Positions 1-10,047 of a stretch of DNA of 64,000 nucleotides are shown here, piece by piece; position 1 is the stretch's first letter, and every line of letters begins with the position of its first letter. Under the pieces are notes generated by a model, which was not told the origin of the DNA, ran no database searches, and was given only the letters and a program-made list of their open reading frames with translations. The position numbers and the translations under genes are program-made. Source of the stretch: Distichodus sexfasciatus (taxonomy: Eukaryota; Chordata; Actinopteri; Characiformes; Distichodontidae); NCBI GenBank assembly GCA_032718565.1, contig JAVGVS010000158.1, forward strand, positions 691,374-755,373, read 5' to 3'.

Positions 1-240
1 ATCATCACCGCCACCACAATCACCATAATCATCACCACATCATCATCGTCAACACCATCATCACCACAATCATCATCACTGCAGCATCATCACCACCATC
101 ATCGCAATCATCACCACAATCATCATCACCACCACTATCATCACCACAATCATCATCACCGTCATCATCATGATCACCACCACCACCATCACAATCATTG
201 TAATAACCGATATCATCACAATAATCCTCCTCCTCCTCCT
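1..240. repeat. ATC/CAC trinucleotide tract
   Basis: The tract is built from CAC, ATC and CATCAT triplets with frequent interruptions, and ends in CCTCCTCCTCCTCCTCC near 225-241. It runs off the left edge of the window, so its full length is unknown. A reverse-strand reading frame rich in D and G is only a translation of the repeat. Confidence 0.95.
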
Positions 241-673
241 CCTCAGTGGAGCAGGCGGTGCAGCTGATCACAGGAGTTTGGTTCTTTGTCACCAGTGTGA
301 ATCTCAGTGTGGTTTGATCTCTCACCTGTTCTCTCACTAAAAGTAGTATGCAAAGATAGATGTTCCTCCTGCTCCCGGGCAGGTGCACTACAATAAAATT
401 GTGTGTGTGTGTGTGTGTGTTGGGGGAGGCTCGGAGGCTTTTACGACAAGGCTTTGACCCAGAGCCGAGCCGGGTGTTTATTAGAGTCTCATGGCCACAT
501 GTGTTTCTGTTTCCCAGCTAACAGATGGTGATCGGGTTCGGCAAACTCACACACAGTGCAGTTACTCTGGCACAACGCTGCAGCACATCTGCAATCTGCA
601 CAAACAAACAACTTCCATCATTCCTCTGTTCAGTTGCAATGATCAGTACAAATGTGATGGGACCGTCATGCGT
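241..673. other. non-coding stretch with a (GT)n run
   Basis: There is no recognisable gene. A (GT)n run lies at about 399-420, followed by a short G-rich stretch. Short frames on both strands show no family motif. Confidence 0.6.
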
Positions 674-993
674 TAAGCACAGGACACACACACACACACA
701 CTCACACGCGTAGTCTTGTATTACTATCTTCGTGAGGTCTTTCCATAGGCTCCCATAATGACTAGATGTATATAATTTTACACCTAATTCTAACCCTAAC
801 CTTAACCTCAGTAACCAAAAGCACATCTTTTACCTCTTTTAGTTTCTCAAATAAAACAAGCACATTTTCTATAAAGTCATTTTTGCTCATGGGGACCTCT
901 CAAATGTCCCCACAGAGCCCAAAAAAACAGATAAAAGTGATTTTAGGGACAAAAAGGTCCCCACAATGCGATAAATACATGGACACACACACA
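674..993 (+). repeat. CA-bounded dispersed element, copy 1
   Basis: A body of about 280 bp, holding CATAATGACTAGATGTATA, a degenerate CCTAACC stretch and ATGGGGACCTCTCAAATGTC, sits between (CA)n at 678-700 and (AC)n at 981-994. The same body recurs at 16213-16497, 28575-28845 (interrupted), 56196-56395 and 59655-59945. Each of those copies also touches CA/TG repeat. I cannot assign a transposon class: there are no terminal inverted repeats and no target duplication that I can separate from the microsatellite. Confidence 0.85.
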
Positions 994-1146
994 CACGTGG
1001 CTACTGCTGTAGGTCACAATGACAAAGTTGAGTCAGACCAGTAAAAATGCCTGCTGCAGGTGTGCGTGTGTGTGTAAAGTGGAGGACAGTTCAGCAGGTT
1101 TTCCAGCTCTACTTTTACGATGAAGCACAAGTAATTTAACACACAC

Positions 1147-1204
1147 AATAGGGTTGTAATGATACACTGATCTAGATCAATACATCGATTGAATGATCAA
1201 TAAC
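1147..1204. mobile_element. fragment of a hAT-like MITE end
   Basis: GGGTTGTAATGATACA and the following ATCAATACATCGATTGAATG match the terminal region of the element at 18064-18650. Only one end is left. Confidence 0.5.
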
Positions 1205-1326
1205 TCTTAGCTTTTCTTTCTCATCTTTATGTCCTCTCATGCTGAGCACATCAGAGTCCTACTGGTCGCCATATTCAGTGCCTCTTCCCAGGCTATGTCC
1301 AGTATTTCCTCGCAACGTCGTTCACC

Positions 1327-1605
1327 ATGTCCTCCGTTAACTGAACCGCTTAATCCTTATCGGGGTCACAGGGACTGGAGCCTATCCTGGGACTACGGTG
1401 GGTGGGCGCCAACACACCACAAAGCACACACATTTACACTCACATACACACCTACGGGGGGAAGTTTGGTCACCAGTCAACCTACACTGCATGCTGTTGG
1501 ACTGTTTGAGTAAGTCTGAGCACCTGGAGAAAAGCCACGGTAATATTCGACACGACGACCCGGGGGATCGAACCTACAACCTTCTGGCTGTAAGGATATC
1601 ATTGT
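1327..1605 (-). mobile_element. SINE-C copy (tRNA-derived), diverged
   Basis: On the reverse strand the order is a tRNA-like head with a degenerate B box (read on + as GATCGAACCTACAACC at about 1567), a long body, and a tail containing GGATTAAGCGGTTCAG. The layout matches the fuller copy at 46490-46826. The terminal CATTCATT tract is missing, so the tail is truncated or mutated. Confidence 0.75.
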
Positions 1606-2116
1606 GTATTAAATTGATATGATATCGTATCATGATTAACCTTGTTATTTACCTTCCTAACACATGCCCACACACACACACACACACTCCTACTCTACAG
1701 ACACAGGGTTGCACAACGTTAGTGCTGTGACTCGGAGTGTCTCCTCTGCGTTTGGCTCTGACAGCACAGTGACTGCACCGGACCAGCAATCAGGACTTGA
1801 TTACGGTCGTGCCCTAACCCTGATGGTCATTATTACCACGACCACACACACTCGGCCTGCTGCCCAAATGGCAGCTGTCGTGGGTCAGCTTTATCCGAGA
1901 CAGAGACGGGACTCCAGATCTCTGCACTGCTCTTGAATCTGTACTGCACTGTAACAATGATTTGACCAAAAAGCCATGTTAATATGGTGCTTTCATTTAC
2001 TTAAAGAACTTCAAAACTGTTTTAGAATTAGGAGTTGTCCTGTATGCTACACTGAAGTTGTGCTTTAATACGCCACACAGCAACTTTGTGTGTTAAAATG
2101 TGCAAAATTGATATAT
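1606..2116. other. non-coding stretch with (CA)n
   Basis: There is no gene signal. A short (CA)n run lies at about 1668-1687. The rest is AT-rich, apparently single-copy sequence. Confidence 0.55.
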
Positions 2117-2764
2117 GTGACCCTCCACGGCAAAACCAGTCACTTGTCGCAATGGAGGTTTCCGAGAAAAACGAGCGTTTATGTTGCGTGGGGTAAAATG
2201 TTGGATTTTTTGTTTTTAGTGTTTTGAAACAGTGGAAGGTCTATACTGTACTGTTGTGAATAAATTCCGCTGAAAAACTTACCCTTTCCATCCTAAAAAC
2301 GTGACTTTCTTGAGGTGAGGAATTCAATTCCAGCAGAATGTTAAAAGTTTGTGTTTTGACCGCTCTACTTCAATATTTACGCTAAATCCACTGGTTGACT
2401 AGCGTGAAGATATTTCTCCGGAATCCATCTCCGTCTCCCGAGTTCAGTTAACCTAACGCAGGTAGGCTATCCGTGTGGCTGTGAATGCAGCGTAGGCTAC
2501 CGTAAATGCAAACGTAGCCGCGACCGCACCAAGCGTCTGTGAGTGCTACGGCGATAGTCAACTTCGACGGCAGATTTCTCCGTTTCTCACTTGGCGTGAC
2601 AGGAGAAACCCGACTCCTTTCAATGTTGATATCTCAGTCATATGTCGTCCCATTCATTCCATATAGGTATCGTTTTGAAGCTTGATTTATGCCCTTTCAT
2701 GAAAACACAATAACTCAATTTTGAAAATTTGCGACAAGCGACTGGTTTTGCCGTGGAGGGTCAC
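2117..2764. mobile_element. 648-bp MITE with GTGACCC ends, intact copy
   Basis: The ends are inverted repeats of about 38 bp. The left begins GTGACCCTCCACGGCAAAAC and the right is its near-perfect reverse complement. ATAT flanks both sides (2113-2116 and 2765-2768), consistent with a 4-bp or TA-type target duplication, although ATAT is self-complementary and so ambiguous. The interior has no open frame, so the element is non-autonomous. A second copy, inverted and trimmed, lies at 34382-34986. The shared termini link it to the foldback element at 43522-43769. Confidence 0.9.
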
Positions 2765-3063
2765 ATATCAATAAATTGAGGTTGTTTCCAGTTGACAACT
2801 TTTAAGGGCCTTCCTAAGGATGTTTTTAATTTATTTTTTTGTTAATCTATTGTGATTGATGTTGGTCTTCATTGTCTATCTGTCTGCGTGTCCCAAGCTA
2901 TCGTTATAAATGAATAAAATATAGGTTACAAACAAAAATTAACAGGGATTTATTACAGAAAGCAGTACAAACCTAAAACTAGACTTAAAATAATATATTG
3001 AAATGGTGAGTGTATGCACAATTTGATTTTACTTGAAACTTTAAGGCAGCAATTGAAATTTTT

Positions 3064-3190
3064 GGCCTGGTTTCTTGCTAATGGGTTAAGCTTAGTCTTG
3101 GACTAAGTTGTTAGTACTAAGGGAGATTTACCATTCAAATTCAGTGCCGGTCTAGGACTAGGCTTAATCCTCAACTGGGAAATTGGCCCT
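3064..3190. mobile_element. short palindromic MITE-like repeat
   Basis: The left arm (GGTTAAGCTTAGTCTTGGAC) and the right arm (TCTAGGACTAGGCTTAATCC) are imperfect inverted repeats around an AT-rich centre, and GGCC lies at each outer edge. This arrangement is common in fish genomes. No target duplication is visible. Confidence 0.55.
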
Positions 3191-3994
3191 ATAAGTTTAA
3201 CCAGAGGGAAATGTTTTACAGTGTGCGTTGCATATTAACACATCCACTTTCAACCATAGTTACAGTTTTAATATTTGCATCTTCACATTTTTATGTCCAT
3301 AGGCTGAATTAAAAATAATAAAAGTGAAAACTCATGAAAGTTAATTGAAATGGTATAACTGACTTGTTTTTGTTTAATGTGAATGAAAGAATTACGCTGA
3401 CATGACTAACTGAACTGATGTGAGTTTTTCCCCGACTGAAGCAGATCTGGAGCATCTCAGTTGATTTTTAGGATGATTTTTAGGCTCGGTGATCCATCTA
3501 CTCATTGTCCATTTGTGGCCATCAGCGCTCTGATGGAGTGATGTCTGAGCTCTGAAGGCTGAGTTGTAATCATAACAGTGTACTTGCTGAAAGCCCCTGT
3601 GTATACAGATCTGCAGCGTCGCCCGGAGCTCTAACCCTGCCTTTGATGGAAACCAACAAGTCCTTTCTTCATTCTGATAATTTATCTTCGGCGCTGGTGC
3701 CGCTTCCGCATCCAAATATTTACAGTGCCACCAGCCATGGGTGCAGATGAAAAGATGAAGAAACCGGTTTGATCAACAAAGCCAGCGGAAATGCTCTGAT
3801 ATCACGCTGGCAGCAAAACGATCTGTCCACACTTATCTGAATTACAGCAGCGTCTGTGGGAATGGCGACCAAAGAACGTCAAATCTAGCATGGTGTAATA
3901 CCTTAAATAAACCTCCACATTATTTAGGTGTCGACAGTGTTGGAGTTTTAAGTTAAGTCTTTTCAAGCTACTTGTCATTAAACTGCTGTTTTAA
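3191..3994. other. non-coding, apparently unique
   Basis: I see no repeat family and no convincing exon. A reverse-strand frame at 3392-3715 (107 codons) has no recognisable domain and no clear splice context. Confidence 0.5.
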
Positions 3995-4475
3995 GGGCCT
4001 GTGTCCACTAAGCCCGTTTTTTCCCATTGGCAGCGCCTATTTTTAATACGAATCCTTTGAGCTTCAGTGTTCAGAGTGCTAAGTGACTTCAGTGGGAAAA
4101 AAACGCCGGCGGAGAGCGCTTCAAGTTGTAATCCGTTTACCTTTTAGAACAGCGCTGCGCTTGTCAATGTCACTTGTCTACTTGTCACTTGTCACTACAA
4201 ATAAATGGTGAATTGGAGAAGATGAGCTGGAGAAGATTTCGTGCACCCAGTCTCGCCTGGAAGACATGTGAGAATCTATTTCCAATGCTAAGATGCCAGT
4301 TCTCTCCATCTTGTCGGCTAAACTAGCGATCTCAAAAAAAACACGCTGAAAAAGGAACGAATGCGGAAGTGCCCAATAGCGCTTTTTGTAACTTAGCAGC
4401 AACGAGTGCTGAGAGAAAGTGCTGAGAAAGCGCTCTGGAAGTGAGGTTTGGAGCGCTCTCAGCAGACACATGCCC
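3995..4475. mobile_element. Harbinger-like MITE
   Basis: The terminal inverted repeats are GGGCCTGTGTC on the left and GGGCATGTGTC when the right end is reversed. They are flanked by TAA at 3992-3994 and 4476-4478, the 3-bp TWA-type duplication known for PIF/Harbinger elements. A reverse-strand frame over 4178-4471 contains RRDWVHEIF followed by PIHHLF. That spacing resembles the W-V-H...H-H-L segment near the start of Harbinger transposases. The catalytic part is absent. The class rests on ends and target site; the protein relic is weaker evidence. Confidence 0.7.
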
Positions 4476-4478
4476 TAA

Positions 4479-5628
4479 TATAGTAGTTACTACACTACAG
4501 GCTACAAAGTAAAAGTAACTTGAATTGAATTGCAAATCAGTTGGATTTTTAGTTGACACTCAAATGTGTGTAGAGAACAATAACAGTATTTTTGTAACAG
4601 TGTACTGTTCAGCACACTACATCATTAGTAAATAGATAATGATAAAGTTAGTGTTTTAAAGTTGTGATAAGCTACTAAAAAAGAAGTTAATTTAATAGTC
4701 ACTAATTTATTTAATTTAATGTTGTGTAGATTAAAACGTAGACTTAGAAAATAGCTTAGATTCACTCTAGTTACATTGAAATTTATAAGTAGTGACACCA
4801 GCTTTAGCCACTAAATTACACCCTTCTAAAGCCTGTGTTACCCTGGTTGGGACCTTACACATTTGACCATCAGGTCCATTCTGCTCATGCAGCGTTTCTC
4901 TCAGCCCTCTGCCTCGACAAGAGAAGTGCACACTGCTTTTATAGCACGTCCCAAAATAAGCCTCCTCCCATTGGCCGCGGCTGAGTTCTCACCGAATCAC
5001 GTTGGACCTATTAGAGAGTAGCACTTCCTGTTCAGCGAAAGATGCTTCCTGTTGATAGTAGCTTGTCGAGGGACGGCACGTTGTGGAGTTGGCACTATTT
5101 TGGCGACCTTTGCGAGGCCCGAGGAAACCCTGACAGCGATAGCGACGAATGCACCGCTGACCGGAGACAGGGTTGGGGTCTGAAAATAAACAGCAGCCAT
5201 GACGGACCTCAGCTGGACACACGAGTCTGCGCCACTTTTATTTAGAACCATTAGTACAACATGCTCATGCTGCATCAATGGGAACCAAACTCACAGGAGA
5301 GAAGCAGTTTGAGTGAATTTTGAGCTTCTGGTTCTGTAATCGTTCAGCGTTTCTGATTCACCACTTTCAAGTCCGTCAGTCACAAATTGTGTTTTGTCAT
5401 AATGACTGAAGTCTATAGCTATAGATCATTTCCAGGACAAGCCGACTACTGCTGCGTCTGACAGCTTGAGACTTATACTTGGTTATACTTGACTTTTAGT
5501 TTGTATTAAAATAATGATCTTGTCTGTGCTCTTTTACCTTCCATAAATGGCACATAGGAAAATGATGTCATTTCTATAAATGTAGACACCATTCAAAGTC
5601 TGAGATTTGTCGGCAAAATATGTCTAGC
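4479..5628. other. non-coding, apparently unique
   Basis: The segment is AT-rich at 4480-4850 and more mixed afterwards. Overlapping frames on both strands at 4989-5278 have no recognisable domain. No repeat family was identified. Confidence 0.5.
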
Positions 5629-5823
5629 GATTATTTGTCATTGTGAACACAGCACAGTGCAACACAACCTCATGTGAGCTCCAGATTTGACCCATCCGTG
5701 AAGGAGAAAAGGACAGCTTTTTGGCAGTGCCCCACGAGCAGTGCTTGGGGACGGTACCTTGCTTGTGTATCTCAGTGGTACCTTAACACAAACGGTTAGG
5801 GCCAGCTTCCTAACCGTTACGTA
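5629..5823 (-). mobile_element. SINE-A copy
   Basis: On the + strand it reads tail first (TTATTTGTCATTGTGAACAC), then the body motif TTGGGGACGGTACCTTGCTT, then the start of the head (CCTAACCGTTACG). The head end abuts the + oriented heads of the following cluster. Confidence 0.8.
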
Positions 5824-6330
5824 GCGTAGCAGTTAGGGAGTTGGACCCATGATTGAAAGGTCACCAGTTCAAGTCCCAATGACCTTCTAATCATGGCAGC
5901 GTAACGGTTAGGGAGTTGGGCCTGTGATTGGAAGGTTGATGGGACTTGAACTAGTGACCTTTAAATCATAGGCCCAACTCTGTAACAGTATGCTACCATA
6001 ATTAGATGGTTCCTGGGACTTGAACCAGAACCCTTCCAATCATAAGGTCAACTTCCTATACTTTACGTAAACAGTTAGGACCAACTCCCTAACCGTTACA
6101 TTGGGTAATTGGTAGGGTAATAATTTGGAAGTTGGCCGCACGAAGGTCGCTGATTCAAGTCCCGCTGACCTTCTAAACATGGTAGCATAAGGGTTAGGGA
6201 GTTGGCCCCATGATTGGAAGGTCACCGGTTTCATGAGCAAGTTGCTTGCTTTGGGTGTGAGAGGTTCTGGGCTCAAATCCCGGTCAAGCCCACCGTCTTA
6301 CTTCTGGGGCAGTTGGTAGCGTAACAATTT
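5824..6330. repeat. cluster of SINE-A tRNA-like heads in both orientations
   Basis: About seven head fragments without bodies lie side by side. Forward units are near 5821-5880, 5897-5940, 6106-6180, 6181-6232 and 6307-6330. Reverse units are near 5941-5998, 6012-6064 and 6068-6100. Each carries part of the A-box side (TAGCGTAACGGTTAGGGAG) or the B-box side (GTTCAAGTCC). The alternation would let the stretch fold into several stems. Confidence 0.75.
6241..6293 (+). pseudogene. tRNA-Pro(UGG) 3'-half fragment
   Basis: The sequence GCTTTGGGTGTGAGAGGTTC continues into GGGCTCAAATCCCGG and AAGCCC. This matches the anticodon arm, variable region, T arm and 3' acceptor strand of vertebrate tRNA-Pro(UGG). 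The 5' half is missing, so it cannot be a functional tRNA. It faces a longer inverted copy at 6331-6400. Confidence 0.7.
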
Positions 6331-6400
6331 GTCTGTCTGGGATTTGAGCCCAGGACCTCTCACACCCAAAGCAAAAATCATACATCTAGACCTACGAGCC
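6331..6400 (-). pseudogene. tRNA-Pro(UGG) pseudogene, nearly full length
   Basis: Read on the reverse strand from 6400, GGCTCGTAGGTCTAG is followed by TGATTTTTGC, the anticodon loop TTTGGGT (anticodon TGG) and GGCTCAAATCCCAG. It aligns over about 66 positions with the usual eukaryotic tRNA-Pro(UGG), and most differences are C-to-T or G-to-A. The last acceptor bases no longer pair with GGCTCGT, and a B-box position is changed (GGCTCAAATCC), so I call it a decayed copy. I compared it from memory, not by search. Confidence 0.72.
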
Positions 6401-6777
6401 AACCCTAGTGAGTTTCTCTTAGTTTAGAAACACAATGTTGTGAGAGTGAACACACCAAACGAATCCACTCCAGCAGCTACATCTCAGGTCTGTCTGCTAT
6501 AACTTTCGAACCCATTTGAGTTTGGGTTAGTTTTTAAAATCTCAAGTTACCTCCAGTCAACAAGTCCTGCTTCAATTCACACATCTAATCTCACAGCCAC
6601 TAATAAACTTTCTATGCAGTTTTCCACCATTGTGTTCAGTTTCATTTCCCTTAAAGCAAAGCTTTCACAGGGCCACGATGGGGTGAAAGGGTGATGACTT
6701 CTCTTCCTAAGTTTCTGATTGTGAAAAGATTAGATTAATTAGTAACTCCCCAACACTGGGCGCTTGACAATGTTTTT
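6401..6777. other. non-coding, apparently unique
   Basis: No repeat family or exon is recognised. The sequence is of mixed composition up to the start of the G/T-rich block. Confidence 0.5.
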
Positions 6778-7016
6778 TGACTTCTGGGCTGACTAGGTTT
6801 TGGGTTTTAGATTTTAAGTTCTGGTTTTGGGCTTTGAGATTTGGGTTCTAGGTTTTGGGTTGTAGATTTTGAGTTCTGGTTTTGGGCTTTGGGCTTCGAG
6901 ATTTGGGGTTTGGGTTTTGCGGTTTGAATTTTGTTGGTTTGAGATTTGGGTTCTAGGTTTTGGGGTTTTAGATTTTGAGTCCTGGGTTTTGAGTTCTGGG
7001 TTTGGAAAAAATAGTG
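6778..7016. repeat. G/T-rich minisatellite 1
   Basis: Diverged units of roughly 13-15 bp such as TTTTGGGTTCTAGG and TTTTGAGTTCTGG are repeated. The + strand is almost free of C. A related block lies at 9118-9415. Runs of GG and GGG spaced by T stretches could support four-stranded DNA. Confidence 0.85.
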
Positions 7017-7139
7017 AATTAATGACTAGCTAGGAAAGCAGCTTGAAAACTATGGGGTGTAAATCACAGGTTTCATCATAACACAATATTTATAAGTGTT
7101 ATGATTTCAGTGTATAAATATTGCTATGCTATGATACAA

Positions 7140-7351
7140 GTTCTCTTTGATTCAGTTTAGGAGCCAGCGATCAATATGAGACAATGTCACATCTTAAATC
7201 TGAAAAAGTAACTAAAATATCATTTCACATTTTCATTTTTGAGCCATGACCACCAGTAATGTGTTATCGCTCTTAATAAAAGCAAACCAGCTTGCTTGGT
7301 GTTTTAGTTTTGGATCAATGCTATCATCTCACTGTTCATTGAATCAATGTA
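7140..7351. mobile_element. hAT-like MITE remnant
   Basis: The part GATCAATGCTATC...TTGAATCAATGTATCGA matches the 3' part of the 18064-18650 element and the fragments at 27244-27470 and 48235-48395. It is interrupted or ended at 7352 by another element. Confidence 0.5.
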
Positions 7352-7737
7352 TCGAGGTCGACCAATATTGCTTTGTCAGGGTCGATATCGATACAGATTA
7401 TTGCTAGTTAACGGGGCCAGTGACTGATATTTGAACCGATATCCTCTTCTCGTTCTCGGAGCTTCATGCTGCACTCGAGTGTGAGTCACAACAAAGCTTC
7501 AGTGTTGATTGGCTACTACTGGTGTGACATGTAGCCAATCAGAGACTGTTGTGGGTGGGACATTAAACCGGCGAGTGGAGGGCAAACAGTACAGAGAGAA
7601 GAGACGGCAGTGGAGCCACGGTAGCACCTTGTGATTATTTCATATCGGTGATGATCAAAATTAAACACTGATTCTGATAATCTGCAAAATGTCTAATATC
7701 GGCTCCGATAATCAGTCCAATCGATAATTGGTCAGCC
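7352..7737. mobile_element. non-autonomous DNA element with GGTCGACC-type ends
   Basis: The left end AGGTCGACCAATATTG and the reverse of the right end (GGCTGACCAATTAT) are imperfect inverted repeats. The inner flanks are rich in GATATCGAT and CCGATAAT. This arrangement is typical of a fish hAT-type MITE. It sits against the older remnant at 7140-7351. No clean target duplication is seen. Confidence 0.5.
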
Positions 7738-9117
7738 ATTATTCCTGTACACTTTAAAGTGAGCAACAACTAACTATTACAATTCCTTTTCATGTCTTTC
7801 TATATATCTCATTGCATTTGTTGCTCTCACACCGCGTCCTCAGAACTGTTGCACACTCAAGTCCTTTCCTTTATTTTCGCACAATAGCTGATAAGCATCG
7901 GGGCCCTGTTGGCTGCTCTCCCGCTATTGTCTAGCTGTTGGAGTTTGTGCTGGAGGCAGTGAGAGAGAGAGTGAAGTAATATCCTCTGCACGTTTCTAAC
8001 GTTTGATGTCCTGTCAGAAACCAAGAGCAGAAATTTGCATCCTGCAACGTGTGGCATTGCGGCGTTTCTGTGTGCCACAACTCTCTCTCTCTCTATGAAT
8101 GTAGAAGTTAAATCTAGGAACTCGTTTTTACTTGCAGTCTCTCCAACCTTTGCCCTGGACTCACCGAGGAGGCTTTCCTCTTACTAAATATGGCGGCTGA
8201 AGAGTTGAGCAACAGTGCAGAGCTGTTTTTAAGAAGAAGGATTACAGTAAGGCAAACACACCGCGGCTGCAGAGACGAAAAACAAAACCAGCTTCTGTAG
8301 ATAAAGCCATTTGAGCTGGAAAAACGAGGACGTCTTTATTCTGAGCTTACAAAAGGCTCACTGGTGTCTACCATACCTGCACCTACACCTACACATCAAG
8401 TGTCACATCTTGGCAGGATTAATACGGCTAGAGCAGTGTCAAGTGTTTGCTCAACCCATGACCTGTATGCATACTATGTCCAGAAATATGAATTAACGAG
8501 TCCTATGTGTTAACTCTTCTGTCTTGTGAAAACATTGACTTTGTTAGACACCTTTTAAAGAGGTGTCAAACAAAGAGGCCTGAAGGTCCCTCTACCTCCC
8601 GCAGGTGTAACTGGGGGAAAAGTGATGTCCTCTACTGGCGAAAATGGAGTCTGTTGCACATTTCTGCTTTTCCCGTCCTGCCCCAACATGCCTGACACAA
8701 CAGCTCAGGTAATTAGTCAGATCCTATTAGTTGAGTCAGGAGCAGGAGCAGGAGCTAGGGCATGGTATAGTCACTGTACAGCTGCGGTAAATGTGTGTTT
8801 ACCTCCCTGCAGTACTCTACTATATTTTCTTAAAGCAATGCTGTGCCTTTAAAAAGGCGTGTCTTGTGTTTTTAAGTGGTTTCTTTGCAAATACACTAAC
8901 ATACTGCACACCTAAAGCCTTCTGGCTGTCACACCCACCCCCCCTTTACATCATTCAGCATCCTCGCTCTTCTGACTCCCGCTCCGATTCATATCACCCA
9001 CTCTTTATTTCACTTCACTCCCGCAAACAGTCATGTTTTTATAGAAAGCAACAGGCTGCACAATATAGATAGCTAAATGTAGCTAAAAGAAGAGGAAATG
9101 TAACCTAGAGAGATCCC
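7738..9117. other. non-coding, apparently unique
   Basis: No exon was identified. Two small features are a GAGAGAGAG run near 7964 and CTCTCTCTCTCTC near 8081. Several short frames (8311-9072) have no domain signature. Confidence 0.5.
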
Positions 9118-9415
9118 TGTTTGGTCATTTTGGGTTCTAGGGTTAGGCTTTTTAGATTTTGGACTCTGGCTTTTGGGGTTTGGGTTCTGGGATTTGAGAT
9201 TTGGAGTTTGGTTCTAGGTTCTGGATTGTGGGTAATTTGGTATTTTTGATTTCGGGTTTGAGTTCTGGGTTCTGAGTTCTGGGTTTCAGTTTCGGGGTCC
9301 AAGGTCTAGGTTCTGGGATTTAGGTTTTAGATTTTGGGTTCTGAGGTTTAGGTTTTGGTGCTGCATTCTGGGTTTTGGATTTTAGGATCTGGGTCTTGAG
9401 ATTTGGGCTCTGGTG
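9118..9415. repeat. G/T-rich minisatellite 2
   Basis: It has the same unit type as 6778-7016, with many TTTTGGGTTCTGAG-like units and few cytosines on the + strand. The interior includes GGGTTCTAGGGTTAGG. Confidence 0.85.
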
Positions 9416-9590
9416 CTGGCTGTGAGTGTTGTGTTTGGGGGGAGAGTGAACTTACTTGAGCAATCTCTGAGTGTGTGGAAATATTTCTCCATCCTTGCTG
9501 CATTCCTGCACTCGCTTTGATGGGAAACACTGTGCGGAGGAGAGAGAGAGGCGAGCGCGCTGAGTGTTTACACAGCGGGTCACGTGCAGT

Positions 9591-9714
9591 GTGTATGTAG
9601 TTGTGTGTGTGTGTGTGTATGTATGTTATTTACAAAGGCCTCACCAGCACAACACAGACAGGCCGAGCAGGAAACACAGCAGGAACACACACACACACAC
9701 AACTACGTACACAC
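9591..9714. repeat. inverted TG/CA repeat pair
   Basis: GTGTATGTAGTTGTGTGTG at 9591 continues as (GT)n. It is mirrored by (AC)n followed by AACTACGTACACAC ending about 9714. The arms are near 28 bp with a loop of about 65 bp. Confidence 0.75.
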
Positions 9715-9897
9715 ACATTCTTTAAACAAAGTCACATAAACTGTGAGTCAGAAGTGCACTCTGTAGCTTTGTCCATAACTTTAGCAAACATTGACAGATT
9801 TTCAAAATTAGTACTCTGTTGAATTAAATCTGCAGCAAAATAATTATTATACTAGTGACACTACAAATTTTACCACTTTGTTATATCGGTGGCAAAG

Positions 9898-10047
9898 CCC
9901 ACCCATGAAGGAGCAGTGGGCAACTTTTTGGCAGCACCCGGAGAGCATTACTTGGGGACGGTACCTTGCTCATAAGTACCTCAAATACCCGGCAAGCCTT
10001 TGATCACGGGGTCAACTCCCTGACTCTTACATTACACTCTGCCAACT
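9898..10047 (-). mobile_element. SINE-A copy, tail lost
   Basis: It begins in the body (CCACCCATGAAGGAGCAGTG) and ends in the head (CATTACACTCTGCCAACT on +). The terminal tail is absent. Confidence 0.8.

Noticed and set aside
766..1044. A peptide frame also present in the copy at 16229-16444
   Set aside because: The shared peptide follows from the repeat's nucleotide similarity. The copy at 59655 breaks it earlier, and it has no domain.
6331..6400. Functional tRNA-Pro gene
   Set aside because: The acceptor strand does not pair and several stem positions have changed.
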